Positions 8,821-17,749 of a DNA stretch of 64,000 bases are shown piece by piece. Each line of letters starts with the position of its first letter. Within the stretch, counting starts at the first letter, position 1. A program made the position numbers and the translations under genes. The stretch covers positions 1,178,001-1,242,000 of the forward strand of contig NZ_CP155449.1 of the NCBI RefSeq assembly GCF_040518285.1, in the 5' to 3' direction. The DNA comes from Knoellia sp. S7-12 (GTDB lineage: Bacteria > Actinomycetota > Actinomycetes > Actinomycetales > Dermatophilaceae). The notes beneath the pieces were generated by a model. That model did not search any database and was not told the DNA's origin. It was given only the letters and a program-made list of their open reading frames with translations.

Positions 8821-9001
8821 GACGCGGCACCGTGGACGCCCTTGGCTAACAACGCCGAGTGCTCTTCTACCCTCAGCGTGCCCTCACCAAGACGCGCAGC
8901 AACGACGAACCCTGAACATCGCCCGCAATCGCGACGAATTGTTCGTGCAGGTCTGTGCACAATGCGCGTAAGAGCCAAAACCGACCGAAAGGGCCGTGAA
9001 C

Positions 9002-9016
9002 GTTCCGCTTCAACGT
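9002..9016 (+). repeat. attR-like direct repeat of the ychF 3' end
   Basis: An exact copy of the 15 bases at 3583-3597. In the same phase it reads TTC CGC TTC AAC GTA TGA, i.e. FRFNV and stop, although a TGA just upstream shows that no longer ychF copy exists here. The MmyB-type regulator, probably chromosomal, ends 16 bases further on. Confidence 0.75.
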
Positions 9017-9032
9017 ATGACGCCTGCCGGTG

Positions 9033-9872
9033 TCACGGTGCCAGTGCGGCACCGATCACGGCGAGCAGCTGCAACCTCTCGTAGCTCTCACTGCCGGGGG
9101 CCGCGGTGTAGACGAGCAGCATGTGCGCCTGCTCCGGGTCGAGCAGGATCTGACAGGTCAGTTCGAGGAGCCCTACGGTCGGGTGCTCGTAGCGCTTGAC
9201 CTCTCGGGGCTTGATGCCGACCTCATGCTCCTGCCAGAGGAGGCGGAACTCCTCGCTCTGCGAGGTGAGCAGCTCCGCGAGGTGGGCGGCCTCGGAGTCG
9301 GGGCCGCGCAGGGTGAGGACGCCTCGCAGGCCGGCGGTATACATCCGTGAGAAGAACTGGTGGTCCTCGGGCGGGTGCAGTCTGCGGGCGGAGGGATCGG
9401 TGAACCAGCGGTAGCCGATACTCCTTGCCGGCCCGGTGACTCGGCTCAGATCCCCGACCAGTGCGGCACCGAGCGGGTTCTGGCGCAACGTCTGGCCGAG
9501 CTCTGTCACGATCTCGGCGGGGGTGTCGCCGAGCCGGTCGAAGATCCGGAGCATGCCGGGGCTGATGTGTTCGCCGCCGGGTCGTCGCGCTGGCGGACGG
9601 TGACCCGCGAGCCGGAAGAGATGGTCACGCTCGTCGAGTGACAGGTGTAGGCCCTGCGCGATCGAGGCGATCATCTGCTCGGAAGGTTGTGGGCCTCGTG
9701 CGCGTTCCAGCCGCGAGTAGTAGTCGGTCGACATGTGGCACAGCACTGCGACCTCTTCGCGGCGCAGCCCGCTGGTTCGCCTGCGGGCGCCACGCGGCAT
9801 ACCCACGTCCTCGGGTTGGAGCGACTCGCGACGAACGCGCAGAAACCCGGCCAACCCCTCTCGATCGATCAT
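9033..9872 (-). CDS. XRE-family regulator with MmyB-like ligand-binding domain
   Basis: 279 residues. An N-terminal helix-turn-helix (about residues 5-80; [37 protein letters not shown]) is followed by a PAS-like MmyB domain (about 105-270). Such actinobacterial regulators usually control an adjacent, divergent oxidoreductase gene. Here the divergent gene encodes an SDR enzyme, with a 28-base palindrome between them. Its 3' end lies just outside the island's right repeat. Confidence 0.88.
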   Translation of the reverse strand: MIDREGLAGFLRVRRESLQPEDVGMPRGARRRTSGLRREEVAVLCHMSTDYYSRLERARGPQPSEQMIASIAQGLHLSLDERDHLFRLAGHRPPARRPGGEHISPGMLRIFDRLGDTPAEIVTELGQTLRQNPLGAALVGDLSRVTGPARSIGYRWFTDPSARRLHPPEDHQFFSRMYTAGLRGVLTLRGPDSEAAHLAELLTSQSEEFRLLWQEHEVGIKPREVKRYEHPTVGLLELTCQILLDPEQAHMLLVYTAAPGSESYERLQLLAVIGAALAP

Positions 9873-9953
9873 TGGCCCATCATCTCCCCGAGGTGGCCCG
9901 CGCAGCCACGGATCGTCAGGCCGTGGTTAACCCTGGCGAGAGCAGAGAGGGTG

Positions 9954-9981
9954 GTTGTGTGCACCGATCGGCGCACACAAC
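9954..9981. promoter_or_regulatory. 28-bp palindrome, candidate operator of the MmyB-type regulator
   Basis: GTTGTGTGC (9954-9962) and GCACACAAC (9973-9981) flank CCGATCGG, itself a palindrome; only the A/C pair at 9963/9972 breaks the symmetry. It lies in the 131-base divergent region between the regulator and the SDR, 22 bases upstream of the SDR start. The operator role is inference from position and symmetry. Confidence 0.6.
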
Positions 9982-10003
9982 GAACCGGCTCAGGAGTGCA
10001 CGC

Positions 10004-10942
10004 ATGGCAGGCAGGAAATACGACCTCACGATTCCCGACCTCTCCGGGAAGCGGACTGTGGTCACAGGGGCGAGCGATGGACTCGGCCTCGGGATCGCGA
10101 CGGAACTTGCAGGCGCGGGAGCCGAGGTGGTCCTGCCCGTCCGGAACCGGAGCAAGGGTGAGGTCGCGGTCACGACGATCCGTGAGCAACACCCCGACGC
10201 CGAACTGCGCCTGGTCGACCTGGACCTGTCGTCTCTCGAGTCGGTCGCCGCCGCCGCCGACACGCTGCGCGCTGATGGCTCGCCGATCCACCTGCTCATC
10301 AACAATGCGGGCGTCATGACACCTCCAGAGCGGCAGGTCACCACAGACGGTTTCGAGTTGCAGTTCGGCACGAACCACCTCGGCCACTTCGCCCTGACAG
10401 GTGGGTTGCTGCCGCTCCTCAAGGCTGGACAGGCCCACGTCACGTCGCAGGTGAGCATCGCGGCACGCAGCGGAGAGATCAGCTGGGATGACCTGGAGTG
10501 GGAGCGCGAGTACGACGGCATGCGTGCCTATCAGCAGTCCAAGATCGCGGTCGGCCTCTTCGGACTCGAGCTCAGCCGTCGCAGCGCTGCCGCGAAGTGG
10601 GGGATCACGAGCAACCTGTCGCACCCGGGCGTTGCACCGACGAGCCTCCTCGCCGCCCGGCCCGAGATGGGTCGGACAAAGGACACCGTGCAGGTGCGGA
10701 CGATCCGCTGGCTCTCGGCCCGAGGGCTCCTCGTCGGGAGCGTCGAGACCGCGAAACTCCCCGCCCTGGTGGCCGCAATTGGAGCCGATGCCAAGGATGG
10801 CGGACTCTATGGGCCCCAGTGGCCCGGGAACGCTGGGGGTCCTCCGGGTGAGCAGAAGCTGTGGCCACCACTACGCAGCCTGGACGATGCCTCGCGCCTG
10901 TGGTCGACATCGACCGAGCTGACCCGCGTCACCTTCTCCTGA
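10004..10942 (+). CDS. Short-chain dehydrogenase/reductase
   Basis: 312 residues. ATG at 10004 is preceded by AGGAG at about 9992-9996; an upstream in-frame extension lacks a ribosome binding site. The NAD(P)-binding motif [10 protein letters not shown] is at residues 21-30, NNAGV at 100-104, and the catalytic YxxxK (YQQSK) at 176-180, giving a classical SDR of the extended protochlorophyllide-reductase/retinol-dehydrogenase-like type. The substrate is unknown. It is divergent from, and probably regulated by, the MmyB-type protein. Confidence 0.9.
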   Translation: MAGRKYDLTIPDLSGKRTVVTGASDGLGLGIATELAGAGAEVVLPVRNRSKGEVAVTTIREQHPDAELRLVDLDLSSLESVAAAADTLRADGSPIHLLINNAGVMTPPERQVTTDGFELQFGTNHLGHFALTGGLLPLLKAGQAHVTSQVSIAARSGEISWDDLEWEREYDGMRAYQQSKIAVGLFGLELSRRSAAAKWGITSNLSHPGVAPTSLLAARPEMGRTKDTVQVRTIRWLSARGLLVGSVETAKLPALVAAIGADAKDGGLYGPQWPGNAGGPPGEQKLWPPLRSLDDASRLWSTSTELTRVTFS

Positions 10943-10959
10943 GTCGACGTCGTCGCGCC

Positions 10960-11304
10960 TCAGAAGTGGGAACCGACGTTGACCACGTGGCCGGACGCGT
11001 CCCGATAGAAGAAGCGCGTCACACCCCACGGCTCGTCCGTGAGCGGGTGAACGACGTCGACGTCGAGAGCCTGTGCGACGGCATACGCCGCATGGACGTC
11101 GTCAACGAAGACGGACACGTCCGGATTCACTGATGCGCTCGCGTCCTTCGTCATGAGGCTGAGCTGGTGGCCGGAGTCGTCAGCGATGGTGACGATCCAA
11201 CCGAGGTCCATGACGACGTGCATCCCCAGCACCGTGGAGTGCGTTGTCACCGCCTCCGCGAGGTCGTGGACGGTGAGGTCGGGGACGACGCGTTGGATCT
11301 CCAT
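10960..11304 (-). CDS. VOC-superfamily (glyoxalase/bleomycin-resistance-like) protein
   Basis: 114 residues containing one VOC module with the characteristic repeats (VVPDLTVHDLAEAVTTHSTV near the start; WGVTRFFYRDASGHVVNVGS at the end). Such proteins bind a divalent metal and small ligands; specific activity cannot be deduced. It converges with the SDR gene and is divergent from the HIT-like gene. Confidence 0.8.
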   Translation of the reverse strand: MEIQRVVPDLTVHDLAEAVTTHSTVLGMHVVMDLGWIVTIADDSGHQLSLMTKDASASVNPDVSVFVDDVHAAYAVAQALDVDVVHPLTDEPWGVTRFFYRDASGHVVNVGSHF

Positions 11305-11336
11305 GATCCCCAGTCGATCACGCCTAGTGTCTGGGG

Positions 11337-11942
11337 ATGCCCGAGTCGATCCAAGAGTTTGCTGCCCGTGTCGTTGCCGCGCAGTCCGCGACCGGTCGCC
11401 TCCCGCTCGACCCAGCAGGTATGCCGGCCTGGGACGCCTTCCCTTTCGAGGCCACTGAGCTGAGGGTCAAGACGCTTGCTCCCCTCGAGGAGGAGAAGCC
11501 GCGGATGGGTGTGGGCGGTCCAGGGTGTCCGTGCCGAGGCGATGGGGCCGGTGGCTGGCCGATCCTCTGGACCAACGAGCACTGGCAGATCAAGGTTGCG
11601 CCACCGTCGGGCAGCCCGGTGATCCTCATCCTCGAACCGCGACAGCATGGTGACCTCGACACCCTGTCGGTCGAGCGAGCGGGGGAGTTCGGCGTGCTCA
11701 CCGTTGCACTCGTGCGCGCCGTCGAGTCGCTGCCCAGCGTCGGACGCTGTCACGTGAGTCGCTGGGGTGATGGCGCGGAGCACGCACACGTGTGGTTCAT
11801 CGCCCGACCGCTGGGGATGACCCAATTGCGGGGGACCTACATGGCGATCTGGGATGACCTGCTCCCGCCCGTGCCTGTGGATGTGCGCGACGACAATGCG
11901 GACGCCGCCCTCGCCCACTTGCGCGAGACCTTGGGTACATGA
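11337..11942 (+). CDS. HIT-like superfamily protein
   Basis: 201 residues. The region around residues 100-165 has a HIT-like layout: a beta strand (PVILILEP), then R-Q-H-G-D-L, a helix, and the histidine cluster GAEHAHVWFIARP in which H-x-H would act on a nucleotide phosphate. The N-terminal ~70 residues include a Cys/Gly-rich patch (GPGCPCRGDG) of unknown role. The family assignment is moderate; the substrate is unknown. Confidence 0.6.
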   Translation: MPESIQEFAARVVAAQSATGRLPLDPAGMPAWDAFPFEATELRVKTLAPLEEEKPRMGVGGPGCPCRGDGAGGWPILWTNEHWQIKVAPPSGSPVILILEPRQHGDLDTLSVERAGEFGVLTVALVRAVESLPSVGRCHVSRWGDGAEHAHVWFIARPLGMTQLRGTYMAIWDDLLPPVPVDVRDDNADAALAHLRETLGT

Positions 11943-12059
11943 AGCCCCGGCATCTGGGCTGGCCCGGGCCGGCCCCAAGTGGGTCTGGCGTGGCGTGACC
12001 TGGCAGGTCTACGGTGAAAGATGCTCGCTTTCCGCGGGTACCGGGTCCTAGGAGGAACC

Positions 12060-12506
12060 ATGTCTGTTCGCCTCAAGATCGCCGCTTTCTCTGCCGTGGC
12101 CGTAGGCGCCACCGGTCTCATCGGAGTTCCGAACGCCATGGCGGCAGACGGCGGCCGCCCCATCACCGTCGAGATGACTGGCTCCGCCGAGCGTCCCGGA
12201 CCGGGCGACCCCGACGGCTCCGGCACGGCCATGCTCAAGGTCAACCCGGGCCAGGCCGAGGTCTGCTACGTCATCACGGTGGCCGACATCGACCCTGCGA
12301 CCGCCGCACATGTGCACCGCGCCCCGACCACCGTCGCTGGCCCGGTCGTCATCCCGCTGGCCGCGCCCACCTCGGGATCGTCGAGCGGCTGCGCCGCTGT
12401 GACCCGCGAGCTAGCCCTGGAACTGGTCCGGAGCCCAGGTGACTTCTACGTCAACGTCCACAACGCGGCATACCCGGCAGGGGCAGTGCGCGGGCAGCTC
12501 GGCTGA
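12060..12506 (+). CDS. Secreted CHRD-domain protein
   Basis: 148 residues from ATG at 12060, chosen because AGGAGG lies directly upstream; a longer frame from 12021 has no such site. A signal peptide (residues 1-31) ends AMA-AD. The remainder is a single CHRD domain (typical TAAHVHRAPTTVAGPVVIPL and FYVNVHNAAYPAGAVRGQL). CHRD domains are immunoglobulin-like modules of unclear function found in exported proteins. A GC-rich hairpin follows the stop. Confidence 0.85.
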   Translation: MSVRLKIAAFSAVAVGATGLIGVPNAMAADGGRPITVEMTGSAERPGPGDPDGSGTAMLKVNPGQAEVCYVITVADIDPATAAHVHRAPTTVAGPVVIPLAAPTSGSSSGCAAVTRELALELVRSPGDFYVNVHNAAYPAGAVRGQLG

Positions 12507-12511
12507 CCTCG

Positions 12512-12530
12512 GCCGCGCCGACCGCGCGGC
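12512..12530 (+). terminator. Short GC-rich hairpin after the CHRD gene
   Basis: GCCGCGC (12512-12518) pairs with GCGCGGC (12524-12530) around a 5-base loop, 5 bases after the stop codon. Confidence 0.5.
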
Positions 12531-12749
12531 ACCCTTGCCGTCTGGCCGTGGTGCGTCATGACGACGCTGCCGTCGGATCCCTAGGCGTAGTCGAAGCCCT
12601 CGGGCGTCCCCATTCCCCCCCGATGTCGTGGTGCGGCTGTGCCCGCAAACGGGGTTTCGGCGTGCCACTGTGGCGTGGACCACGCCGACCCCCTAGTGTT
12701 CGCGGGTGCGCGCAACGGCGCCCGCATCCAGACGAAAGAGGTTGTTCTC

Positions 12750-13133
12750 GTGGACGAACACGAGGTCGTGGACCATGACACGGTCCCACCTGCCGACAAG
12801 AAGTTGCTGGCGTTGGCCGGCGTGCTGCTCGCCCTCCCGATCGTCGCGCTGATGTGGGTGAGTTCCTACGCCAGGATCGAGCCGAAGCTCTGGGGCTTCC
12901 CGTTCTTCATCTGGTACCAGTTCCTCTGGGTCTTCCTGTGCTCCGCGATGACATATGCCGCGTATCGCCTCGTTCTCAAGGCTCGGCCGCACCGCCCGAT
13001 GGGCGACGTCGAGCGCCACTCCCGTCGCCGCCGTCATCACGGCCGCCACGAGCGGGGCGCGACGATCGGTGACAACACTGACGACGACCTGCACGACGGC
13101 CAGCCCTTCGACGGACCGGAGGACGTCCGATGA
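12750..13133 (+). CDS. DUF3311-type small membrane subunit of the monocarboxylate permease
   Basis: 127 residues if started at GTG 12750, which has GAAAGAGG eight bases upstream; an in-frame ATG at 12639 would add 37 unlikely residues. Two hydrophobic helices (LLALAGVLLALPIVALMWVS and FIWYQFLWVFLCSAMTYAAY) fit DUF3311. A His/Arg-rich tail follows. Its TGA overlaps the ATG of the sodium:solute symporter (ATGA). In this arrangement small DUF3311 proteins accompany SSS permeases, so it is probably an accessory subunit. Confidence 0.75.
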   Translation: MDEHEVVDHDTVPPADKKLLALAGVLLALPIVALMWVSSYARIEPKLWGFPFFIWYQFLWVFLCSAMTYAAYRLVLKARPHRPMGDVERHSRRRRHHGRHERGATIGDNTDDDLHDGQPFDGPEDVR

Positions 13134-14812
13134 CCCTGCTCAGCAATGCACTTCCTGCCGCGAACGAGGGCGGCGTCAACTACGTCGCACTGACCATCCT
13201 CATTGCCCTGTTCCTTCTCGTCACCGTGATGGGCTTCCTGGCCACGCGCTGGCGCCGTCCGACGAGCATGGAGTCTCTCGACGAATGGGGCCTCGGCGGA
13301 CGCTCGTTCGGCACCTGGGTCACGTGGTTCCTCCTCGGAGGTGACCTCTACACGGCATACACGTTCGTTGCCGTCCCGGCCGCGATGTTCGCGCTCGGCT
13401 CGGTGGCCGGGTTCTTCGCGGTCCCCTACACGATCGTGCTCTACCCGATCATCTTCGTGTTCATGGCGCGACTGTGGTCGGTGAGTCACCGTCACGGCTA
13501 CGTCACGCCGGCAGACTTCGTCAAGGGTCGTTATGGCAGCCGGGAGCTCTCGCTCGCGGTCGCCATCACGGGGTTCCTGGCGATCATGCCCTACATCGCC
13601 CTCCAGCTCGTCGGAATCCAGGCCGTCCTCGAGGTAGTCGGAGTGGGTGGCGGCGACAACTGGGTCGCCAAGGACGCACCGCTCTTCATCGCGTTCGCGC
13701 TGCTCGCCGCCTACACCTACAGCAGCGGTCTGCGCGCACCGGCCATGATCGCGTTCGTCAAGGACACGTTGATCTATCTGGTGATCATTGTGGCGATCGT
13801 CTACCTCCCGTCCAAGGTCGGTGGCTGGGACAACGTGTTCGGCGCCGCCCAGGAGAAGATGGCGGCGACGAACCCCGCCACGGGCAAGCCGAACGGCGCA
13901 TTCATCCCGGGCAGTGAGCAGATGTGGGCCTACGCAACGTTGGGCCTCGGCTCGGCGCTTGCACTCTTCATGTACCCGCACTCGATCACCGCGACGCTCT
14001 CGGCGAGCGGCCGCAATGTCATCCGACGCAACGCGGCGATCCTTCCGGCATACTCGTTCGTCCTCGGGCTCCTCGCCCTCCTCGGGTGGGTGGCGATCGC
14101 CGCCGGTACCAAGCCGATCGGCCTCGACGGCAAGCCCAACGCCCAGCTCGTCATCCCGCAGCTGTTCGAGGACATGTTCCCGAGCTGGTTCGCAGGAGTG
14201 GCATTCGCGGCCATCGCCATCGGCGCCCTCGTGCCCGCGGCCATCATGTCGATCGCGGCGGCGAACACGTTCACCCGCAACATCTACAAGGAGTGGATCA
14301 AGCCGAACGCGACGCCGCAGCAGGAGGCCAAGGTCTCCAAGTTGGTGTCGCTCGTGGTCAAGGGCTTCGCGCTCATCTTCGTCCTGCTCCTCGACAAGCA
14401 GAACGCGATCAACTTCCAGCTCCTGGGCGGCATCTGGATCCTGCAGACGTTCCCCGCGATCGTCTTCGGGCTCTACACCCGCTGGTTCCACCGCTGGGCC
14501 CTGCTCGCAGGCTGGGCCGTGGGCATGGTCTATGGCACCTATTCGGCCTACAACGTCATCAACCCGGTGACGGGAGCCCACTTTGGTGGCTCGCTCGCCA
14601 ACATCCCCGGAATCGCGCAGATGGGCTACATCGCGATGACGGCGTTCGTCATCAACCTCGTCATCTCCGCCGTCCTCAGCGCCGTGCTCCACGCGGCCAA
14701 GGTGTCCAACGGCATCGACGAGACGATCAGGGGCGACTACTTCGCCGACGCCGGTGATCCCCGGGTGGAGCGTCTTGACGTGGGACCGCGCGAGAGCACT
14801 CCCAGCCCCTGA
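13130..14812 (+). CDS. mctP: Sodium:solute symporter, monocarboxylate permease MctP-like
   Basis: 560 residues with about 13 transmembrane helices. SSS-family landmarks include the conserved GGRSFGTWVTWFLLGGDLYTAYTF region near the N-terminus and HRHGYVTPADFVKGRYGSRE. The closest remembered match is rhizobial MctP, which imports lactate, pyruvate, acetate and related acids. It is cotranscribed with the DUF3311 gene (4-base overlap) and ends just before a strong terminator. Substrate range is inferred from the family. Confidence 0.8.
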   Translation: MTLLSNALPAANEGGVNYVALTILIALFLLVTVMGFLATRWRRPTSMESLDEWGLGGRSFGTWVTWFLLGGDLYTAYTFVAVPAAMFALGSVAGFFAVPYTIVLYPIIFVFMARLWSVSHRHGYVTPADFVKGRYGSRELSLAVAITGFLAIMPYIALQLVGIQAVLEVVGVGGGDNWVAKDAPLFIAFALLAAYTYSSGLRAPAMIAFVKDTLIYLVIIVAIVYLPSKVGGWDNVFGAAQEKMAATNPATGKPNGAFIPGSEQMWAYATLGLGSALALFMYPHSITATLSASGRNVIRRNAAILPAYSFVLGLLALLGWVAIAAGTKPIGLDGKPNAQLVIPQLFEDMFPSWFAGVAFAAIAIGALVPAAIMSIAAANTFTRNIYKEWIKPNATPQQEAKVSKLVSLVVKGFALIFVLLLDKQNAINFQLLGGIWILQTFPAIVFGLYTRWFHRWALLAGWAVGMVYGTYSAYNVINPVTGAHFGGSLANIPGIAQMGYIAMTAFVINLVISAVLSAVLHAAKVSNGIDETIRGDYFADAGDPRVERLDVGPRESTPSP

Positions 14813-14832
14813 TCGTGATCCGGAGCTGAGCC

Positions 14833-14866
14833 AAAGGGCGTCGTCGCGGTTGCGGCGACGCCCTTT
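14833..14866 (+). terminator. Strong hairpin terminator after mctP
   Basis: AAAGGGCGTCG (14833-14843) pairs perfectly with CGACGCCCTTT (14856-14866) over a 12-base loop, 20 bases after the mctP stop. Confidence 0.85.
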
Positions 14867-14901
14867 GCGTGTTGTGGCTCGCGGACGTGCAGGATGGAGG
14901 C

Positions 14902-17034
14902 ATGCTTCCGGCCGCACCGTCCGACGCCCTCCTCGAACTTGCTCGCGCCCACGGGGTGGCGACCGAGTTCGTGGACTGGAAGGGCGCCCACACCGTCATC
15001 GGGGATGCCGCGCTCCGCAGTGTCCTCACCGCGCTCGGGGTCGATGTCGTCTCGGAGGAGTCGATCACCACTGCCTTGGCGGACGTCGAGGACCGTCCGT
15101 GGCGCCGCACCTTGCCGGCAACCGTCGTATGCCGTGAGGGCTGGACTCCATGGATCCATGCGCACGTGCCCCACGGGGGCGCCATCTCGCTCACGGTCGA
15201 ACTCGAGGACGGCAGCACGCGCGACGTGCCGCAGGTCGAACGATGGGTCCACCCCAGAGTCGTCGATGGTCGTGAGCTTGGCGAGGCCACCTTTGAGCTT
15301 CCGGGGGACCTGCCGACCGGGTGGCATCGCCTCGTTGCCCGGCTTGACCAGCCGGCGGTGCTGGACGGGAGCGAGATCTCGACCCTCGTGGTCACGCCGA
15401 GTCGGCTCGAGCTGCCCGAGGTCCTTCGCCACGGCGGTGTCACGGGACTGATGACGCAGATCTATCAGGTGCGCTCAGCAGGCTCCTGGGGAGTCGGCGA
15501 CCTTGCCGACCTCGGCGATCTCGCGTCGTGGGCGGCCACCGACCTCGGCGCCGAGTTCGTCCTCATCAACCCGCTCCACGCGGCGGAACCTGTTGCGCCG
15601 ATGGAGGATTCGCCCTATCTGCCGGCCACCCGGCGTTTCGTCAATCCGATCTACCTTCGCGTCGAAGACATCCCCGAGCTGGTGCGTCTCGATGAGACGG
15701 GTCGTGCCCGGGTGGCCGAGCTCGCGGCCTCGGCGCAGGCGCTCAACACCGCCGACACGATCGACCGCGACGCAGCATGGACGGCCAAGCGTGAGGCGCT
15801 GGGACTGGTGCACGCCGTCGAACTCGAGGGTCGGCGCGCACGTGACTTCGACCGATTCCGGGAACGCGAGGGAGATGGCCTCGCGACCTTCGCCGCCTGG
15901 TGTGCACTCGCCGAGCGGCACGGGCTGCCCTGGTCGCAGTGGCCGGCCGAGTATCACGACCCCTCGAACCCTGCCGTGGCCGAGTTCACGGCGACCCAGC
16001 AGGAGCTCGTCGGCTTCCACATGTGGCTGCAGTGGCTGCTCGACCGTCAGCTCGGTGAGGTCCAGCGTGAGGCCAAGGATGCGGGCATGTCGCTCGGCGT
16101 CATCCACGACCTTGCCGTCGGCGTCCATCCCCGAGGTGCGGACTCGTGGGGGCTTGCCGATGCCCTCGCCCGCGGAGTCACGGTGGGAGCGCCGCCCGAC
16201 CAGTTCAACCAGCTCGGCCAGAACTGGTCACAGCCGCCGTGGCATCCCGAACGTCTCGCCGAGCTGGGCTATGCGCCCTTCCGCGACATGGTTCGCACGG
16301 TTCTGCGCGACTCCGGTGGGATACGCGTCGACCACGTCATCGGCCTCTTCCGCCTCTGGTGGATCCCCGAAGGACTGACGCCCGCGGACGGCACCTACGT
16401 CACCTACGACCATGAGGCACTCATCGGCATCCTGTGTCTCGAGGCGCAACGCGCCGGGGCCGTGGTCATCGGCGAGGACCTCGGCGTCGTGCCGGCGATC
16501 ACCCGCGACTACCTGCAGGAGCGCGGCGTGCTCGGCACGAGCATCCTGTGGTTCGAGAACACCGACGACGCGCCCACGCCTCCCGAGGCCTATCGCGAGC
16601 TCTGCCTGTCGTCCGTCACGACGCACGACCTGCCACCCACTGCGGGCTTCCTCACGCTCGAGCATGTGGACATCCGTGAGCGCCTTGGCCTCCTCACCCG
16701 CCCCGTCGAGGAGGAGCGGGCCCACGAGGAACAGTCGATCGCCAGGCTCCGCGACGCGCTCGTGGCTCGCGGCTGGCTCGAGCCGGGGGCCGGGCTCCCG
16801 TCGGTCATCGAGGCAATGCACCGCTGGCTCGGTCACACCCCGAGCGCCCTGCGTGCCATCTCACTGGCCGATGTCGTGGGCGACCGACGCGCGATCAACC
16901 AGCCCGGCACCGACGCCGAATACCCCAACTGGAACCTGCCGCTCACCGGTCCCGACGGCACGCCGGTGTCCTTTGAGCAGGTCACGGAGTCCGAACTGGC
17001 CGCAGTCCTGTTCCGGGCCACAGCCGGCGACTGA
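14902..17034 (+). CDS. malQ: 4-alpha-glucanotransferase (amylomaltase)
   Basis: About 710 residues, near the length of actinobacterial MalQ (around 700-725). It has an N-terminal all-beta domain and then the GH77 barrel with LINPLHAAEPVAPMEDSPYLP, IRVDHVIGLFRLWWIP (nucleophile Asp region), VIGEDLGVVP (acid/base Glu) and SVTTHDLPPTAGF. It disproportionates maltodextrins in glycogen/maltose metabolism. The start at ATG 14902 is preferred; a GTG at 14869, immediately after the terminator, would give 11 more residues. It converges with the glutamine amidotransferase gene. Confidence 0.93.
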   Translation: MLPAAPSDALLELARAHGVATEFVDWKGAHTVIGDAALRSVLTALGVDVVSEESITTALADVEDRPWRRTLPATVVCREGWTPWIHAHVPHGGAISLTVELEDGSTRDVPQVERWVHPRVVDGRELGEATFELPGDLPTGWHRLVARLDQPAVLDGSEISTLVVTPSRLELPEVLRHGGVTGLMTQIYQVRSAGSWGVGDLADLGDLASWAATDLGAEFVLINPLHAAEPVAPMEDSPYLPATRRFVNPIYLRVEDIPELVRLDETGRARVAELAASAQALNTADTIDRDAAWTAKREALGLVHAVELEGRRARDFDRFREREGDGLATFAAWCALAERHGLPWSQWPAEYHDPSNPAVAEFTATQQELVGFHMWLQWLLDRQLGEVQREAKDAGMSLGVIHDLAVGVHPRGADSWGLADALARGVTVGAPPDQFNQLGQNWSQPPWHPERLAELGYAPFRDMVRTVLRDSGGIRVDHVIGLFRLWWIPEGLTPADGTYVTYDHEALIGILCLEAQRAGAVVIGEDLGVVPAITRDYLQERGVLGTSILWFENTDDAPTPPEAYRELCLSSVTTHDLPPTAGFLTLEHVDIRERLGLLTRPVEEERAHEEQSIARLRDALVARGWLEPGAGLPSVIEAMHRWLGHTPSALRAISLADVVGDRRAINQPGTDAEYPNWNLPLTGPDGTPVSFEQVTESELAAVLFRATAGD

Positions 17035-17053
17035 GGGGCGACCCAAACCAGAG

Positions 17054-17749
17054 TCAGGCGCGGGTGAAGGCGTCGGCCACGGCATACCCGGTGTCTCGAA
17101 CGGCGTCTCGGCGGGCGTCCACGTCCTCGAGCCACCTCTTCGGCCCATCGGCCGGTTCATCGCCCTCGAGCACGAAGGTGGCCATCCAGTCCTCGAAGAC
17201 CTCTGGAGTCGTCTCGGGGTGGAACTGAACGCCCCACGCGCGAGGCCCGAATCTCACGGCCTGGGCGGACCCGTCAGGTGACGTCGCGAGCACCGTGGCC
17301 CCGTCGGGTAGGCGGCTCACCACGTCGCCGTTGTAGTGCACAACCTCGCGGCCGGACAGGCCGGCGAGCAAGGGGTCGGACTCGCCAGCGGCACTGAGCG
17401 ACAACGGAACCAGGCCGACAATGCGGCCTTGGGGGTTGAGGATGACCTCGCCACCGAGGGCCACGTTCATCAGTTGGAGCCCAAGGCAGACACCCAGAGT
17501 CGGTATGCCGTCCGCGACCGTTGCTCGGATCAGTTCCCGCGTCGGCGCGAGCCAGGAGAAGTGCGCATCGTCGTTGGCGTTCATCGCGCCGCCCAGGACG
17601 ACAAGTCCGTCGTGTGCCCAGACCTCGGGGATGGGCTCGCCGAGGTCCGAACGCACGAGGTCGAGCTCGATTCCCTGCTGGGCCCAGCGTTCCGATAGCC
17701 AACCTGCGGGTGCCTCGGCCTCGTGCTGGACGACGAGATAGCGCGTCAT
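17054..17749 (-). CDS. Type 1 glutamine amidotransferase (GMP-synthase-like class I)
   Basis: 231 residues with the class I triad: nucleophile Cys in GVCLGLQL (about residue 88) and the His-Glu pair in GVQFHPETTPE (about 176-186). Such stand-alone proteins resemble GMP synthase GATase domains, but their acceptor is usually unknown; some are gamma-glutamyl hydrolase-like. The start overlaps the stop of the upstream VIT1/CCC1 transporter by one base, so both belong to one operon with the pterin dehydratase. Confidence 0.85.
   Translation of the reverse strand: MTRYLVVQHEAEAPAGWLSERWAQQGIELDLVRSDLGEPIPEVWAHDGLVVLGGAMNANDDAHFSWLAPTRELIRATVADGIPTLGVCLGLQLMNVALGGEVILNPQGRIVGLVPLSLSAAGESDPLLAGLSGREVVHYNGDVVSRLPDGATVLATSPDGSAQAVRFGPRAWGVQFHPETTPEVFEDWMATFVLEGDEPADGPKRWLEDVDARRDAVRDTGYAVADAFTRA

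Larger units (their letters stand above)
3583..9016. mobile_element. Probable decayed genomic island integrated at the 3' end of ychF
   Basis: The interval is bounded by a 15-bp direct repeat of the ychF end. Inside lie a frame-disrupted gene, an orphan membrane protein, an ImmA/IrrE protease with an XRE regulator, a haem peroxidase and a transposase remnant. The heptamer GGCATAC, seen about every 1.3 kb elsewhere, does not occur between 3053 and 9795. Base composition looks less GC-rich than the flanks in the non-coding parts. No integrase is visible, so the element is probably no longer mobile. The island call is inference from these combined signs. Confidence 0.7.
8524..9032. other. Gene-poor right end of the island
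   Basis: The stretch contains the transposase remnant (8676-8820), the attR-like repeat (9002-9016), and otherwise no credible gene. Short open frames lack starts or recognisable content. Confidence 0.5.

Noticed and set aside
13037..14917. A 626-codon minus-strand frame opposite mctP
   Set aside because: Low-complexity charged composition and no family match; antisense to a clear sodium:solute symporter.
14902..17034. Riboswitch or leader before malQ
   Set aside because: Only the mctP terminator occupies the gap; there is no room or structure for a separate leader.
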